Source of the DNA: CBDDIP01 sp965229005
Lineage (GTDB): Bacteria; Actinomycetota; Acidimicrobiia; Acidimicrobiales; Ilumatobacteraceae
Reading direction: 5' to 3'
Length of the DNA: 64,000 nucleotides
Assembly (NCBI GenBank): GCA_965229005.1
Contig: CBDDIP010000002.1
Location: 1,364,001-1,428,000 of the forward strand
The translations under genes were made by a program, and so were the position numbers. Positions 1 to 7,271 of the stretch are shown here, piece after piece. How positions within the stretch are numbered: the first letter of the stretch is position 1; every line of letters begins with the position of its first letter. The notes under the pieces are model-generated. The model searched no databases and was not told where the DNA came from. It saw only the letters and a program-made list of their open reading frames with translations.

Positions 1-281
1 TGCTCGCCGATCGGCGGATGCCACGCCCGGACACGCAACGTGTGCTCGCCAAGCGCGGGACCAAGCTCATCCGGGTCGACTGCACGTTCCCCGGAACGAA
101 CATCGTCGTCGAGCTGCTGGGCTATGCGTTCCACCGCACGTTGATGCAGATGCAGTCCGACGCCGAGCGGATGAACCGTCTCCAATTCGCTGGCTTCGTC
201 GTGATGCAGTTCACCTATCTGGACGTCGTCGGAGCTTCGCCGCTGATGCTCGACACGATCACGGCGGCGCTGAGTCGATGA
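1..281 (+). CDS. DUF559-type protein, C-terminal fragment
   Basis: The frame is open from the window edge, so the true start lies upstream; the first ATG inside is at 18. The visible 87 residues hold the core of a DUF559 (Vsr-like, PD-(D/E)XK-related) domain: a VVELLGYAFHRT strand followed by an acidic helix, then FAGFVVMQFTYLDV, which matches the usual GY-VLRFTWxDV ending. Members are mostly actinobacterial and often carry an AbiEi-like N-terminal part; the function is generally unknown. The first acidic position of the usual E-x-DG-x-xFHR motif reads ELLG here, so a nuclease activity is doubtful. Nothing can be said of the missing N-terminus. Confidence 0.6.
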   Translation, partial: LADRRMPRPDTQRVLAKRGTKLIRVDCTFPGTNIVVELLGYAFHRTLMQMQSDAERMNRLQFAGFVVMQFTYLDVVGASPLMLDTITAALSR

Positions 282-365
282 ACCGGCCAGCGCCGGAACG
301 CAACGTCGCCTTCTGGCGCTTGTCAGTTCGGCAGGCTTCGGCTCGGATGGCCGGAAAAAGTGAAG

Positions 366-408
366 CGCCCCAGGGCGCTGCCAGCCGAGGCCGGCGCCCC
401 CTGGGGCG
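366..408. repeat. Inverted repeat, 10-bp perfect arms
   Basis: Arms CGCCCCAGGG (366-375) and CCCTGGGGCG (399-408) are perfectly complementary around a 23-nt loop that is itself GC-rich and can pair further. It lies about 85 bp after the DUF559 stop and has no T-run on either side. It could terminate the upstream gene intrinsically or act as an RNA-level structure. Confidence 0.5.
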
Positions 409-475
409 ACTCCGTGTCGGGGTGATCCACCACTGGTCGATCTCCTGGCGTTAGCCTCTCGTTCGACCAATGTCA

Positions 476-505
476 TCGCCCGTCAGCGCAAGCGCTGGCG
501 GGCGA
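476..505. terminator. 14-bp hairpin, terminator-like
   Basis: TCGCCCGTCAGCGC (476-489), a 2-nt spacer and GCGCTGGCGGGCGA (492-505) form a 14-bp stem with one G-T wobble. A short T-run (TTTT, 511-514) follows on the plus strand. The stem is too good to be chance, but which transcript it serves is unclear. Confidence 0.45.
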
Positions 506-525
506 TCCCGTTTTCGGCTCGGCTC

Positions 526-625
526 CCCGGTTGCCCGGCTTGCCTCCCCGAACGGTGCCACCCGGTCTCCCGGTTGCCCGGTTCCGTTGCAACACCATGC
601 TCGTTCCACTGCCCCGGTTGCCCGG
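526..625. repeat. Three copies of a 13-bp GC repeat
   Basis: CCCGGTTGCCCGG occurs exactly at 526-538, 569-581 and 613-625, with start-to-start distances of 43 and 44 bp. The regular spacing suggests either a decayed tandem repeat of about 43 bp or a set of protein-binding sites. The sequence between copies is not conserved. Confidence 0.6.
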
Positions 626-921
626 AACAACTTCCCTCGCTTCAGTCAGCTCGCATCGTCGGCGTTGCCGCTTCCGGCGCTCCCTGACCACCGACCTTCC
701 CGAAGGACTGCCGGCTGGGCGGATCGCTCCCCTTACCAAACCCGCTTCCGCCTCGTGAACCCGGTTGGCCCTCCACTCCCTGCCGCCGCCCCTTCCAGTT
801 CGCTTGCTCGGCCTTGCGGCTTCGCTGCGCTTCCTTCGTGACGCCGGCGCTTCGTGGCACCGTTCCTCGGGTTCCGGTTGGCATGCGCTGTCCGGTGTGA
901 TTGACACATTGCCTGGGCCGT

Positions 922-945
922 AAAGCCTGGTCAAGAGGCTTTTTT
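922..945 (+). terminator. Rho-independent terminator of an unidentified transcript
   Basis: AAAGCCT (922-928), a 7-nt loop and AGGCTTT (936-942) form a 7-bp stem that runs into an uninterrupted T tract to 945. The orientation serves a plus-strand transcript, yet no plus-strand gene is recognisable between 282 and 921. This is the best single hint of a non-coding RNA in the region. Confidence 0.6.
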
Positions 946-946
946 C

Positions 947-1030
947 GTACCCACAGGGTTATCCCCGCACATCCTTGACTTTCCCCAGAACTTTCTCGTT
1001 CATCCACTGTTCACACACAAGTTGTGCACA
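947..1030. other. Cluster of DnaA-box-like 9-mers
   Basis: Five 9-mers resemble TTATCCACA or the actinobacterial TTGTCCACA: GTACCCACA (947), TTATCCCCG (959), TCATCCACT (1000), CTGTTCACA (1007) and TTGTGCACA (1022, one mismatch to TTGTCCACA). Most have two mismatches. The stretch is richer in A/T than its surroundings. No replication gene is nearby, so a chromosomal origin is not supported; a DnaA-titration or unknown regulatory role is conceivable. Confidence 0.25.
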
Positions 1031-1042
1031 GGCAGTTCGCAG

Positions 1043-2047
1043 TCAGGGCTTGGGATGAGTCTCGAGGAAGTCGAAGACCGTCGACGCGAACGTCGGCGCC
1101 AGCACCGGGACGTGGGTGCCGCCGGGGATCGTCAGCAGCTCGACGTCGATGCCCGCTGGGCAGCCGGAGAACGTCGACGGAACCGCCTCAGCGCCGGCGC
1201 TGGATTCGACGATGTCGACCTGAGCGATGCCGATGGTCGGGCGTGCGTCGCAGCCGTTGAGCGCGGCCCAGTCGGCGACCGTCGTCGCTGCGCCGGGGTA
1301 GGAGGCGCCGTTCGGCTGCGTGCCGCCGAGGTAGTTGATGACCTGGTCGGCGTCGCCGTGGATGTGCAGGACGCTGACCGGTTCCGACGCCGCGCAGGCC
1401 GATGGGTCTGCCGTGTTCGCGCCGGCGAGGTCGACGACGGCGGCGATCGTCGCCGCGTGGTCGCAGGCCATCCGGTACGACATGAACCCACCGTTCGAGT
1501 GGCCGACCAGGAAGATGCGCTTCGGGTCGACGTTGTAGGTCCGTTCGATCTCCTCGATCACGCGGATGAGGTACGTACTGTCGTCGACCGTCGGGTCGAA
1601 GAAGTCGCAGCAGGCCGGCGTGGCGTTCCAGAAGCGGTTGCCGAGGCGATCGACGAGCCCGTCGGGGTGCACGTACAAGAACCCGCGCGCCTCGGCCTCG
1701 GGCTGGAGGCGGAAGTAGACCTCCTGCAGCGCGCCGCTCGCGGTGTAGCCGTGCAGCAGCACGACCAGCGGCGTCGCCGTGGAGCCGTCGTAGCCCGACG
1801 GCGCGATCACCTCGTACGGCCGCGCCGGATCGGGAGCGACGATCGTGCTGGTCGTCGTCGCGGCCGTCGTCACGGTCGTCGTCGTGTCGGCCGTTGTGCT
1901 CATCGCCGGGGCCGCGGTCGTGCTGGGAGTGGTGGGGTTGACGGCGGTGGCGGTGGTGGGAGCGGTGCTCGACCCGTCGCCGCTGCTGCAGGCGGCCATC
2001 GTGATCAGGGCCATCGTGATCAGGAGCGAAACCCGTCGGCGGCGCAT
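1043..2047 (-). CDS. Secreted polyhydroxybutyrate-depolymerase-like esterase lipoprotein
   Basis: Alpha/beta hydrolase of the PHB depolymerase/LpqC-like family, which hydrolyses extracellular esters such as polyhydroxyalkanoates or feruloyl esters. The start at 2047 gives a lipoprotein signal (MRRRRVSLLITMALITMAAC, lipobox Cys20); an upstream in-frame ATG at 2176 would bury it. Residues 21-72 are a Thr/Ser/Ala-rich linker. The catalytic region follows: oxyanion strand LVVLLHGYTA near 94-103, nucleophile Ser184 in GHSNGG, and a HGDADQVINY Asp/His region; His in PGGTHVPVLAP is the likely base. The gene is divergent from the cimA leader and shares its intergenic space. The natural substrate is not visible from sequence. 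Confidence 0.8.
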   Translation of the reverse strand: MRRRRVSLLITMALITMAACSSGDGSSTAPTTATAVNPTTPSTTAAPAMSTTADTTTTVTTAATTTSTIVAPDPARPYEVIAPSGYDGSTATPLVVLLHGYTASGALQEVYFRLQPEAEARGFLYVHPDGLVDRLGNRFWNATPACCDFFDPTVDDSTYLIRVIEEIERTYNVDPKRIFLVGHSNGGFMSYRMACDHAATIAAVVDLAGANTADPSACAASEPVSVLHIHGDADQVINYLGGTQPNGASYPGAATTVADWAALNGCDARPTIGIAQVDIVESSAGAEAVPSTFSGCPAGIDVELLTIPGGTHVPVLAPTFASTVFDFLETHPKP

Positions 2048-2077
2048 CACTGCAGGGTACGGGCGAACGCTCCGGCG

Positions 2078-2106
2078 TTGACGTCTGAGGATCCAGCGGC
2101 TTGAAT
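2078..2106 (+). promoter_or_regulatory. Sigma-A-type promoter of the cimA leader
   Basis: TTGACG (2078-2083, five of six to the -35 consensus), a 17-bp spacer and TTGAAT (2101-2106, four of six to the -10 consensus). The expected transcription start is 7-8 bp downstream, at or next to the leader GTG at 2114, which would make the leader peptide mRNA leaderless, a common arrangement in actinobacteria. Confidence 0.65.
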
Positions 2107-2113
2107 AGCCGAC

Positions 2114-2161
2114 GTGATCCGTCCCGCGCTCGCCGCCAACGCCATCATCATCATTTGCTAG
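2114..2161 (+). CDS. Isoleucine-rich attenuator leader peptide of cimA
   Basis: A 15-codon frame starting at GTG reads MIRPALAANAIIIIC and ends at TAG. It contains four consecutive Ile codons (2144-2155: ATC ATC ATC ATT) plus one at codon 2, so 5 of 15 residues are Ile. It starts exactly where the promoter at 2078-2106 should initiate and has no clear ribosome-binding site, consistent with leaderless translation. Two hairpins follow immediately, then cimA, whose product feeds isoleucine synthesis. Established attenuation logic (ribosome stalling at codons for the scarce end product) fits directly. The gene is too short for usual annotation. The exact anti-terminator pairing was not resolved. 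Confidence 0.75.
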   Translation: MIRPALAANAIIIIC

Positions 2162-2220
2162 CGCACGTCGGCCCATGCCGATGTGCGCTTCGAGCCGCCC
2201 TCTGGGGCGGCTCTTTCATT
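2161..2220 (+). terminator. Attenuator hairpins upstream of cimA
   Basis: Stem 1 runs GCGCACGTCGGC (2161-2172) to GCCGATGTGCGC (2177-2188) with one wobble and a 4-nt loop; it overlaps the last base of the leader stop codon. Stem 2 is GAGCCGCCC (2192-2200) / GGGCGGCTC (2205-2213), a perfect 9-bp stem followed by TTTCATTT, a weak intrinsic terminator. It lies between the leader peptide and the cimA ribosome-binding site, so it can only affect cimA. Confidence 0.7.
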
Positions 2221-2256
2221 TCTCCGGCCAACACGATTGCTCCATGAGGAACCACC

Positions 2257-3837
2257 ATGAACGAGTCAGTTGAAGTCTTCGACACCACCCTGCGCGACGG
2301 CCTCCAAGTGGAGGGCGTGTCGGCCACGGTCGACGACAAGCTGCGCATCGCCGAGCAGCTCGACTACCTCGGCGTGCACTTCATCGAGGGTGGCTGGCCG
2401 GGCGCCAACCCGAAGGACATCGAGTTCTTCGCCCGCGCTGCGACCGAGCTGCAGCTGTCGACGTCGACGATGGTCGCCTTCGGCAGCACCCGCCGTCCCA
2501 AGGGCAAGGTGGACGACGACGCCACGCTGCGCAACCTGCTCGACGCCGACACCTCAGCGGTGTGCATTGTCGCCAAGAGCTGGGACTACCACGTGCTCAA
2601 CGCGCTGCAGACGACGCTGGACGAGGGCGAGGCGATGATCGCCGACTCGGTCGCCTTCCTCGCCGCCAACGGCCGACAGGTGATGGTCGACATGGAGCAC
2701 TTCTTCGACGGCTTCAAGCACAATCCCGAGTTCGCCCTGCGGGCACTGGAGGCGGCCGTCGTGAAGGGCGCCACCCACGTCGTGCTGTGCGACACCAACG
2801 GCGGTTCGCTGCCGTTCGAGGTCGAGTCGATCGTCGCCGACGTCCACCGCCACGTCGGCAACGACGTCATCATCGGCATCCACTGCCACGACGACACCGG
2901 CTGTGCGGTGGCCAACTCGATGGCCGCGGTGCGCGCCGGCGCCCGCCACGTGCAGGGCACGCTCAACGGTCTCGGCGAGCGCACCGGCAACTGCAACCTG
3001 ACGACGGTGATCCCCAACCTGCAGCTGAAGCTCGGCATGCCGTGCCTGCCGGAGGGACGGATCGAGCGGCTGACTGCGGTCAGCAACCACGTCGCCGAGG
3101 TGCTCAACCGCCCGCTCAACCCGCAGGCGCCGTACGTCGGTGCGTCGGCGTTCGCGCACAAGGCCGGGCTGCACGTCAGCGCCATCGCCCGCGCCAAGGA
3201 CGCCTACGAGCACGTCGACCCGGAGCTCGTCGGCAACGGCACGCGCTTCGTCGTCAGCGAGATGGCCGGGCGGGCCACCATCCAGATGAAGGCCGACGAG
3301 ATCGGTCTGCCGATGGACGGGCCGGCCGTGAACCAGGTGATCGACGACCTCAAGCGCCTCGAGCACGAGGGGTACCACTTCGAGGCGGCGGACGCCTCGC
3401 TCGAGCTGTTGATGCGTCGCGCCGCGGGGTGGACGCAGTCGTTCTTCCGCGTGGAGAGCATGCGCGTGATCACCGACGAGGCGGCCAGCGGCACGTTCAA
3501 CACGGAGGCCACCGTCAAGGTGTGGGTGCCGTCACCCGATGGCACCGAGGAGCGCCACGTGCACACCGCCGAGGGCAACGGCCCGGTCAACGCGATCGAC
3601 ACGGCGCTGCGCGCTGCGGTGTCCCAGGCCTACCCGGAGATCGCCAAGGTGCACCTGACCGACTTCAAGGTGCGCATCCTCGACGGTTCGACGGCGACTG
3701 GCGCCATCACGCGCGTCCTGCTCGACGCGACCAACGGTGAGCGCACGTGGACGACGATCGGCGTGAGCCCGAACATCATCGAGGCCTCGTACCGTGCCCT
3801 CGAGGAGAGCATCGTCTTCGGCCTCCTGCACTCTTGA
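2257..3837 (+). CDS. cimA: (R)-citramalate synthase
   Basis: Condenses pyruvate and acetyl-CoA to citramalate, the first step of the threonine-independent route to 2-oxobutyrate and isoleucine. The 526-residue protein has the alpha-isopropylmalate synthase layout: a TIM barrel from about 5 to 280 with TTLRDG (10-15), the HCH metal ligands (His209, His211) and LCDTNGG, then a linker and a C-terminal LeuA-dimer allosteric domain (about 390-520). The opening VFDTTLRDGLQVEGVS and the ANGRQVMVDMEHFFDG segment are typical of CimA rather than LeuA. AGGA precedes the ATG at 2257. The Ile-rich leader upstream supports an isoleucine role over leucine. Feedback regulation by isoleucine is expected for the family. 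Confidence 0.9.
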   Translation: MNESVEVFDTTLRDGLQVEGVSATVDDKLRIAEQLDYLGVHFIEGGWPGANPKDIEFFARAATELQLSTSTMVAFGSTRRPKGKVDDDATLRNLLDADTSAVCIVAKSWDYHVLNALQTTLDEGEAMIADSVAFLAANGRQVMVDMEHFFDGFKHNPEFALRALEAAVVKGATHVVLCDTNGGSLPFEVESIVADVHRHVGNDVIIGIHCHDDTGCAVANSMAAVRAGARHVQGTLNGLGERTGNCNLTTVIPNLQLKLGMPCLPEGRIERLTAVSNHVAEVLNRPLNPQAPYVGASAFAHKAGLHVSAIARAKDAYEHVDPELVGNGTRFVVSEMAGRATIQMKADEIGLPMDGPAVNQVIDDLKRLEHEGYHFEAADASLELLMRRAAGWTQSFFRVESMRVITDEAASGTFNTEATVKVWVPSPDGTEERHVHTAEGNGPVNAIDTALRAAVSQAYPEIAKVHLTDFKVRILDGSTATGAITRVLLDATNGERTWTTIGVSPNIIEASYRALEESIVFGLLHS

Positions 3838-3842
3838 TGCTT

Positions 3843-3872
3843 GGGCTCGCTGCGCTCGCTCACCCAGGCTCG
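3843..3872. repeat. GCTCGCTGCGCTCGCT-type palindromic repeat
   Basis: GGGCTCGCTGCGCTCGCTC lies directly after the cimA stop. Related GAGCGAGCG / GCGAGCGCAGCGAGC units occur in inverse orientation at 40070-40124, also between convergent genes. This simple motif is common at 3' ends of genes in many high-GC genomes and probably helps terminate transcription. Confidence 0.4.
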
Positions 3873-3893
3873 AGGTCGGGTGCGTGAGGTTCG

Positions 3894-4700
3894 CTAGGGC
3901 TGGAAGGCGCGAGCGAGGTCCTTGCTGCTGGCTGCTTCCTTGACGTAGGTGCTCGTGCCGGTGTCGAGCAGTTCTCTCGCACCGCGGTAGAGCGCGCCGA
4001 GGGCGGCCTTCGCCAACGACCCGCCGATCGAGACGCGCCGCACACCGGCCGCACCGAGCTCGCCGACGCTCGGCCCGCCGGGAAGTGCGAGCACGTTCAC
4101 CGGCACGCCGACGGCTTCGACGACGCGCTCGATGTCGGCGATGGCGAAGAGTCCCGGCGCGTAGACGCAGTCGGCGCCGGCGTCGCGGTAGGCGACGAGC
4201 CGGGCGATGGTGTCGTCGAGGTCAGCGGCCCCGTACAGGTGCGCCTCAGCACGTGCCGTCAGCGTGATGCCGTGACCGTGCGCGGCCTCCGCGGCGGCGG
4301 CGACGCGATCGACGGCGAGGCCGACGTCGTCGATCGCCCGCTTCGCCGGGTCGTAGTCCTCGATCGAGATCCCCGATGCGCCCGCAGCAGCGAGCAGGTC
4401 CACGGTCTCGGCGACGCCGGCGGTGGTGTCGGCGTAGAGCCGCTCACCGTCCACGTTGAGTGGAACGTCGATCGCTGCGGTGAGTGCAGCGACGTGGGCG
4501 ACCAGCTCGTCGCGGGTGACCTGCTGATCGAGCTTGCCGATCGACCAGGCGAAGCCGGAGCTCGTCGTGGCCAGCGCGGGGAAGCCGAGCGACTGCAGGA
4601 TGAGGGCCGAGCCGACGTCCCACGGGTTGGGCATCGTGAAGACGTCGTGGGTGGCGTGGAGGTCGGCGAAGCGTGTGCGAAGGTCGGCGATGTCGGGCAT
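3894..4700 (-). CDS. Isocitrate lyase/PEP mutase family protein
   Basis: A 268-residue single-domain TIM-barrel enzyme of the PEP mutase/isocitrate lyase superfamily, which makes or breaks C-C or P-C bonds next to a carboxylate (oxaloacetate hydrolase, methylisocitrate lyase, PEP mutase and relatives). MPNPWDVGSALIL near the N-terminus, TTSSGFAWSIGK, NVDGERLY, the SIEDYDP metal-binding strand and RAEAHLYG are family hallmarks. A start at 4700 is chosen because the 22 upstream residues in frame are not family-like. The gene converges on cimA. The cysteine-bearing KKCGH lyase motif of true isocitrate lyases is absent, so the reaction cannot be assigned. Confidence 0.75.
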   Translation of the reverse strand: MPDIADLRTRFADLHATHDVFTMPNPWDVGSALILQSLGFPALATTSSGFAWSIGKLDQQVTRDELVAHVAALTAAIDVPLNVDGERLYADTTAGVAETVDLLAAAGASGISIEDYDPAKRAIDDVGLAVDRVAAAAEAAHGHGITLTARAEAHLYGAADLDDTIARLVAYRDAGADCVYAPGLFAIADIERVVEAVGVPVNVLALPGGPSVGELGAAGVRRVSIGGSLAKAALGALYRGARELLDTGTSTYVKEAASSKDLARAFQP

Positions 4701-4761
4701 GCGGCGAACGGTAGTGAGCTGAAACTTCGCCGCTGGCCGAAATCGGACTAGAAAGACCGCC

Positions 4762-5289
4762 ATGGCTGCGCCGAAGTTCGCCCCGGTTCCCGCGCTCGAT
4801 GATGCACGCGGTTACGAATCGCCCGCGCACGTGCCCGACGCCTGGGTGGCCGACCGTCCCGGCGACATCGTCGGCTTCCAGCCGGAGGGCTCGCGCCTCG
4901 GCTACCAGGGCCCCGATCAGGGCTTCGCGCTGAAGATCGCCAAGGGCTTTCACGATCGCCTGCAGCTCACTGCCGGCGAGTCGCGCGCTGACGCGGTCGG
5001 CGGCTGCCTCGGCATCGCGCTTCGCCGCGCCTCCCTGTTCAGTCGGGCGCCTGTGGTGCACGACCTGACGATCGCGTTCACGATCTGGGGCTTCCTCGAT
5101 GCGGACGCGCCGGCCGATCTCGTTGCCGTTCGCAAAGAGGCGTTCGCCGGTGTCGGCAACGTCACCCACCACTACGACGACGCCCGCGAGCTCGTCGACC
5201 GGGTGCCCGAGGCGACGCTGCGGATGACCCCGCAGCAGGTGACCGCGGCCTATCCGGCGAAGTGGCAGGAGCTCGTCGGAATCGTTTGA
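4762..5289 (+). CDS. Conserved hypothetical protein
   Basis: A 175-residue protein without signal peptide or membrane segment. Its N-terminal part (DARGYESPAHVPDAWVADRPGDIVGFQPEGSRLG in pieces) and a central helical region with LVAVRKEAFAGVGNVTHHYDDARELVD look like a conserved actinobacterial family, but I cannot name it. It is divergent from the PEP-mutase-like gene (61 bp between starts) and followed after 32 bp by an acyl-CoA dehydrogenase, with which it may be cotranscribed. Confidence 0.65.
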   Translation: MAAPKFAPVPALDDARGYESPAHVPDAWVADRPGDIVGFQPEGSRLGYQGPDQGFALKIAKGFHDRLQLTAGESRADAVGGCLGIALRRASLFSRAPVVHDLTIAFTIWGFLDADAPADLVAVRKEAFAGVGNVTHHYDDARELVDRVPEATLRMTPQQVTAAYPAKWQELVGIV

Positions 5290-5321
5290 CGTCCAAGCTT
5301 CATGCGGAAGATGATGGTCGC

Positions 5322-6467
5322 ATGACGCAATCGATGACCCTGTCCGATGAGCAGCGCGAGTTCCGTTCGGTGCTGCGCCAGTTCTGCGAGGACAAGATCA
5401 CGCCGCTCGCTGCAGAGGCCGATCGCACGGCGGAGTACTCGTGGGAGGCGTGGAAGGCGTTGGTCTCGATGGACCTGCCGGGTCTCTCCTACCCGGAGGC
5501 GTACGGCGGCGCGGGTGCGTCGACGGTGGACCAGGCGATCTGTGCCGAAGAGCTCGCCCGCGCCGACGCGTCGACGAGCCTGATGTTCCTCATCTCCAAG
5601 TTGGGGATGTTGCCGGTGCTCAACTTCGGCTCCGAGGAACTGAAGGCGAAGTACGTGCCGCGGATCACGAGCGGTGCATCGCAATGCTCGTACGCGTTGT
5701 CGGAACCGGACGCCGGTTCGGACGTGGCCTCGATGACGACGAAGGCGGTGCGCGACGGAGACGACTGGGTCATCTCGGGAACGAAGTGCTGGATCACGAA
5801 CGCCGGCGTGTCGGATCTGTACACCGTGTTCGCCCGGACGTCGCCGGAGCGGCACACGGGGATCACTGCGTTCCTGGTCGAGGCCGAGTGGGGTGTGATC
5901 GTCGACAAGCTCGAGCACAAGCTCGGGATCCGCGCCTCGCCGACCGGCGTGATCCGTCTCGACGAGGTGCGCGTGCCCGATGCCAACCGGATCGGCGAGA
6001 TCGGTCAGGGGTTCGCTGCGGCGATGCACACGTTGGATCGCTCGCGTCCGACGATCGGCGCGCAGGCGGTCGGGATCGCGCAGGGCGCGTTGGACTTCGC
6101 CGTCGGCTACATGAAGGAGCGGCGCACGTTCGGTCGCCCGTTGGCCGACAACCAGGGTTTGCAGTGGATGGTCGCCGATTGCGGGATGCGCATCGAGGCT
6201 GCGCGGGGCATGGTCTACAAGGCGTGTGCGATGGTCGACGCCGGCGATCCGCACGGCGAGCTCGGCGTCACCGGGGCGATGGCGAAGTGCTTCGCCTCCG
6301 ACGTGGCGATGCAGGTGACCACGGACGCGGTCCAGCTGCTGGGCGGCTACGGGTACACGAACGAGTTCCCGGTCGAGCGGATGATGCGCGACGCCAAGAT
6401 CACCCAGATCTACGAAGGCACCAACCAGATCCAGCGCATGGTCATCGCCAAGAAGCTCCTCGCCTGA
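5322..6467 (+). CDS. Acyl-CoA dehydrogenase
   Basis: FAD-dependent enzyme of 381 residues that introduces an alpha-beta double bond into an acyl-CoA, passing electrons to electron-transfer flavoprotein. It has the N-terminal helical domain, the middle beta domain with YALSEPDAGSD (FAD/substrate strand) and KCWITNAG, and the C-terminal helical domain with ERRTFGRPLADNQ and the family-ending IYEGTNQIQRMVIAK; the Glu of YEGTNQ is the usual catalytic base in the short-chain/butyryl subgroup. ATG at 5322 follows GGAAG; longer in-frame starts overlap the upstream gene. Chain-length specificity is not visible. Confidence 0.9.
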   Translation: MTQSMTLSDEQREFRSVLRQFCEDKITPLAAEADRTAEYSWEAWKALVSMDLPGLSYPEAYGGAGASTVDQAICAEELARADASTSLMFLISKLGMLPVLNFGSEELKAKYVPRITSGASQCSYALSEPDAGSDVASMTTKAVRDGDDWVISGTKCWITNAGVSDLYTVFARTSPERHTGITAFLVEAEWGVIVDKLEHKLGIRASPTGVIRLDEVRVPDANRIGEIGQGFAAAMHTLDRSRPTIGAQAVGIAQGALDFAVGYMKERRTFGRPLADNQGLQWMVADCGMRIEAARGMVYKACAMVDAGDPHGELGVTGAMAKCFASDVAMQVTTDAVQLLGGYGYTNEFPVERMMRDAKITQIYEGTNQIQRMVIAKKLLA

Positions 6468-6493
6468 CGAGGGTCGTCAGCACGCGACTGCGG

Positions 6494-6544
6494 CTTCTTG
6501 TCGCGGGAATTGCACGTCCCACGTTGAAAACGCGCGACAAGAAC
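6494..6544. repeat. Variable-arm palindrome, copy R1
   Basis: Arms TTCTTGTCGCG (6495-6505) and CGCGACAAGAA (6533-6543) are perfectly complementary (11 bp). The 27-nt core between them contains GGAATTGCACGTCCCACGT, nearly the same as in the copies at 7723 and 8555, while the arms differ in sequence but remain self-complementary. It lies between a plus-strand stop (6467) and a minus-strand gene end (6568). Confidence 0.7.
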
Positions 6545-6567
6545 GGCGGATCGGCGACCGGGCGGCG

Positions 6568-7175
6568 TCAGATGCGGCTGTCGAGGGCTTGGGCGGGAGC
6601 GATGGGGTTGTACGGCGACCCGGCGCCGAACGTTCCCTGGAGGTCGACGAGGATGTCGGTGGTGGCGTTGCTGACGAGGCAGATCTTGCCGCCGTCACCG
6701 ACGCCGACAAGTGCTGCGTTGGCGACGGTCTGGCCGGCGGCGAAGTTCAGGCTCGACGTAGCCGGCTGGGGCTGACCGCATGGCCAAGCGGCGAGGAAAC
6801 CCTGTGCCGCGGGGCGCGTCGCGGTGATGTTGAGCATGACGGACGTAGCGCCCGCAGGCGCGGTGACCTGAACGATGGTGCCGGCGACGACGCTCGGAGC
6901 GGTTCCTTGGCGGGTGTCGAGGATGCGGTCGGGAACCAGAGCTGTGTACGGCGACCCGGCGCCGAACCAGCCCTGTGCATCGACGATGAGGTCCACGGCC
7001 GCATCGGAGACGGCGCAGACCTTCCCGTCGCCATCGACCGCCGCGAGCACGGCGTTGGCGATGGTCTGGCCGGCGATGAAGTTGAGGTTCGCAACGGCGT
7101 CCCTTCCGCCGTTGGCACGGCTGACAGCAGCGCTCCAGCCAGGACGCAACCCACCGCAAGCCTGTGCGTCTTCAT
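6568..7175 (-). pseudogene. Secreted repeat-domain protein, frameshifted remnant
   Basis: A start at 7175 gives a clean signal peptide (MKTHRLAVGCVLAGALLSAVP), but the frame then diverges from the one carrying the mature protein. In that second frame two copies of an actinobacterial extracellular repeat are plain: NLNFIAGQTIANAVLAAVDGDGKVCAVSDAAVDLIVDAQGWFG and NFAAGQTVANAALVGVGDGGKICLVSNATTDILVDLQGTFG, with RILDTRQG linking them. The first repeat lacks its N-terminal half. The length 7175-6568 is not a multiple of three, so a deletion or frameshift near 7090-7110 joined the signal peptide to the middle of a repeat. Such repeats are usually part of much longer surface proteins. A reading from 7209 would need an unrelated N-terminus and is less likely. 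Confidence 0.65.
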
Positions 7176-7232
7176 GGATCCCCCTCGCCATCCACACCCG
7201 CATCACCATCCTGCCTCACGCGCGGTACCTCT

Positions 7233-7271
7233 CGATCGCGGGGTCAGCCGGGCGATCGCGGGGGTCAGCCG
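7233..7271. repeat. Short tandem duplication over a stop codon
   Basis: CGATCGCGGGGTCAGCCG (7233-7250) is repeated at 7253-7271 with one extra G. The second copy contains the stop codon (7265-7267, minus strand) of the membrane-protein gene. A similar 14-bp duplication over a stop codon exists at 12350-12377. Confidence 0.7.

Larger units (their letters stand above)
282..1042. other. 760-bp non-coding region with hairpins and repeats
   Basis: Open frames exist on both strands here, but none gives a recognisable protein; they are Pro/Arg/Ser-rich as expected of random high-GC reading. The region instead holds two strong inverted repeats, three copies of a 13-bp repeat, a pyrimidine-rich plus strand (about 510-840), a T-tailed terminator and a group of DnaA-box-like sequences, each listed separately. 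A structured RNA ending at the terminator near 945 is possible; I do not recognise a known RNA family. Confidence 0.5.

Noticed and set aside
473..1007. Open frames of 120-150 codons on both strands in the first intergenic region
   Set aside because: Composition is Arg/Pro/Ser-rich and no motif or ribosome-binding site supports any of them.
947..1030. Chromosomal origin of replication
   Set aside because: No dnaA, dnaN, rpmH or partition genes nearby and no perfect DnaA box; only near-matches, so reported as a low-confidence cluster.
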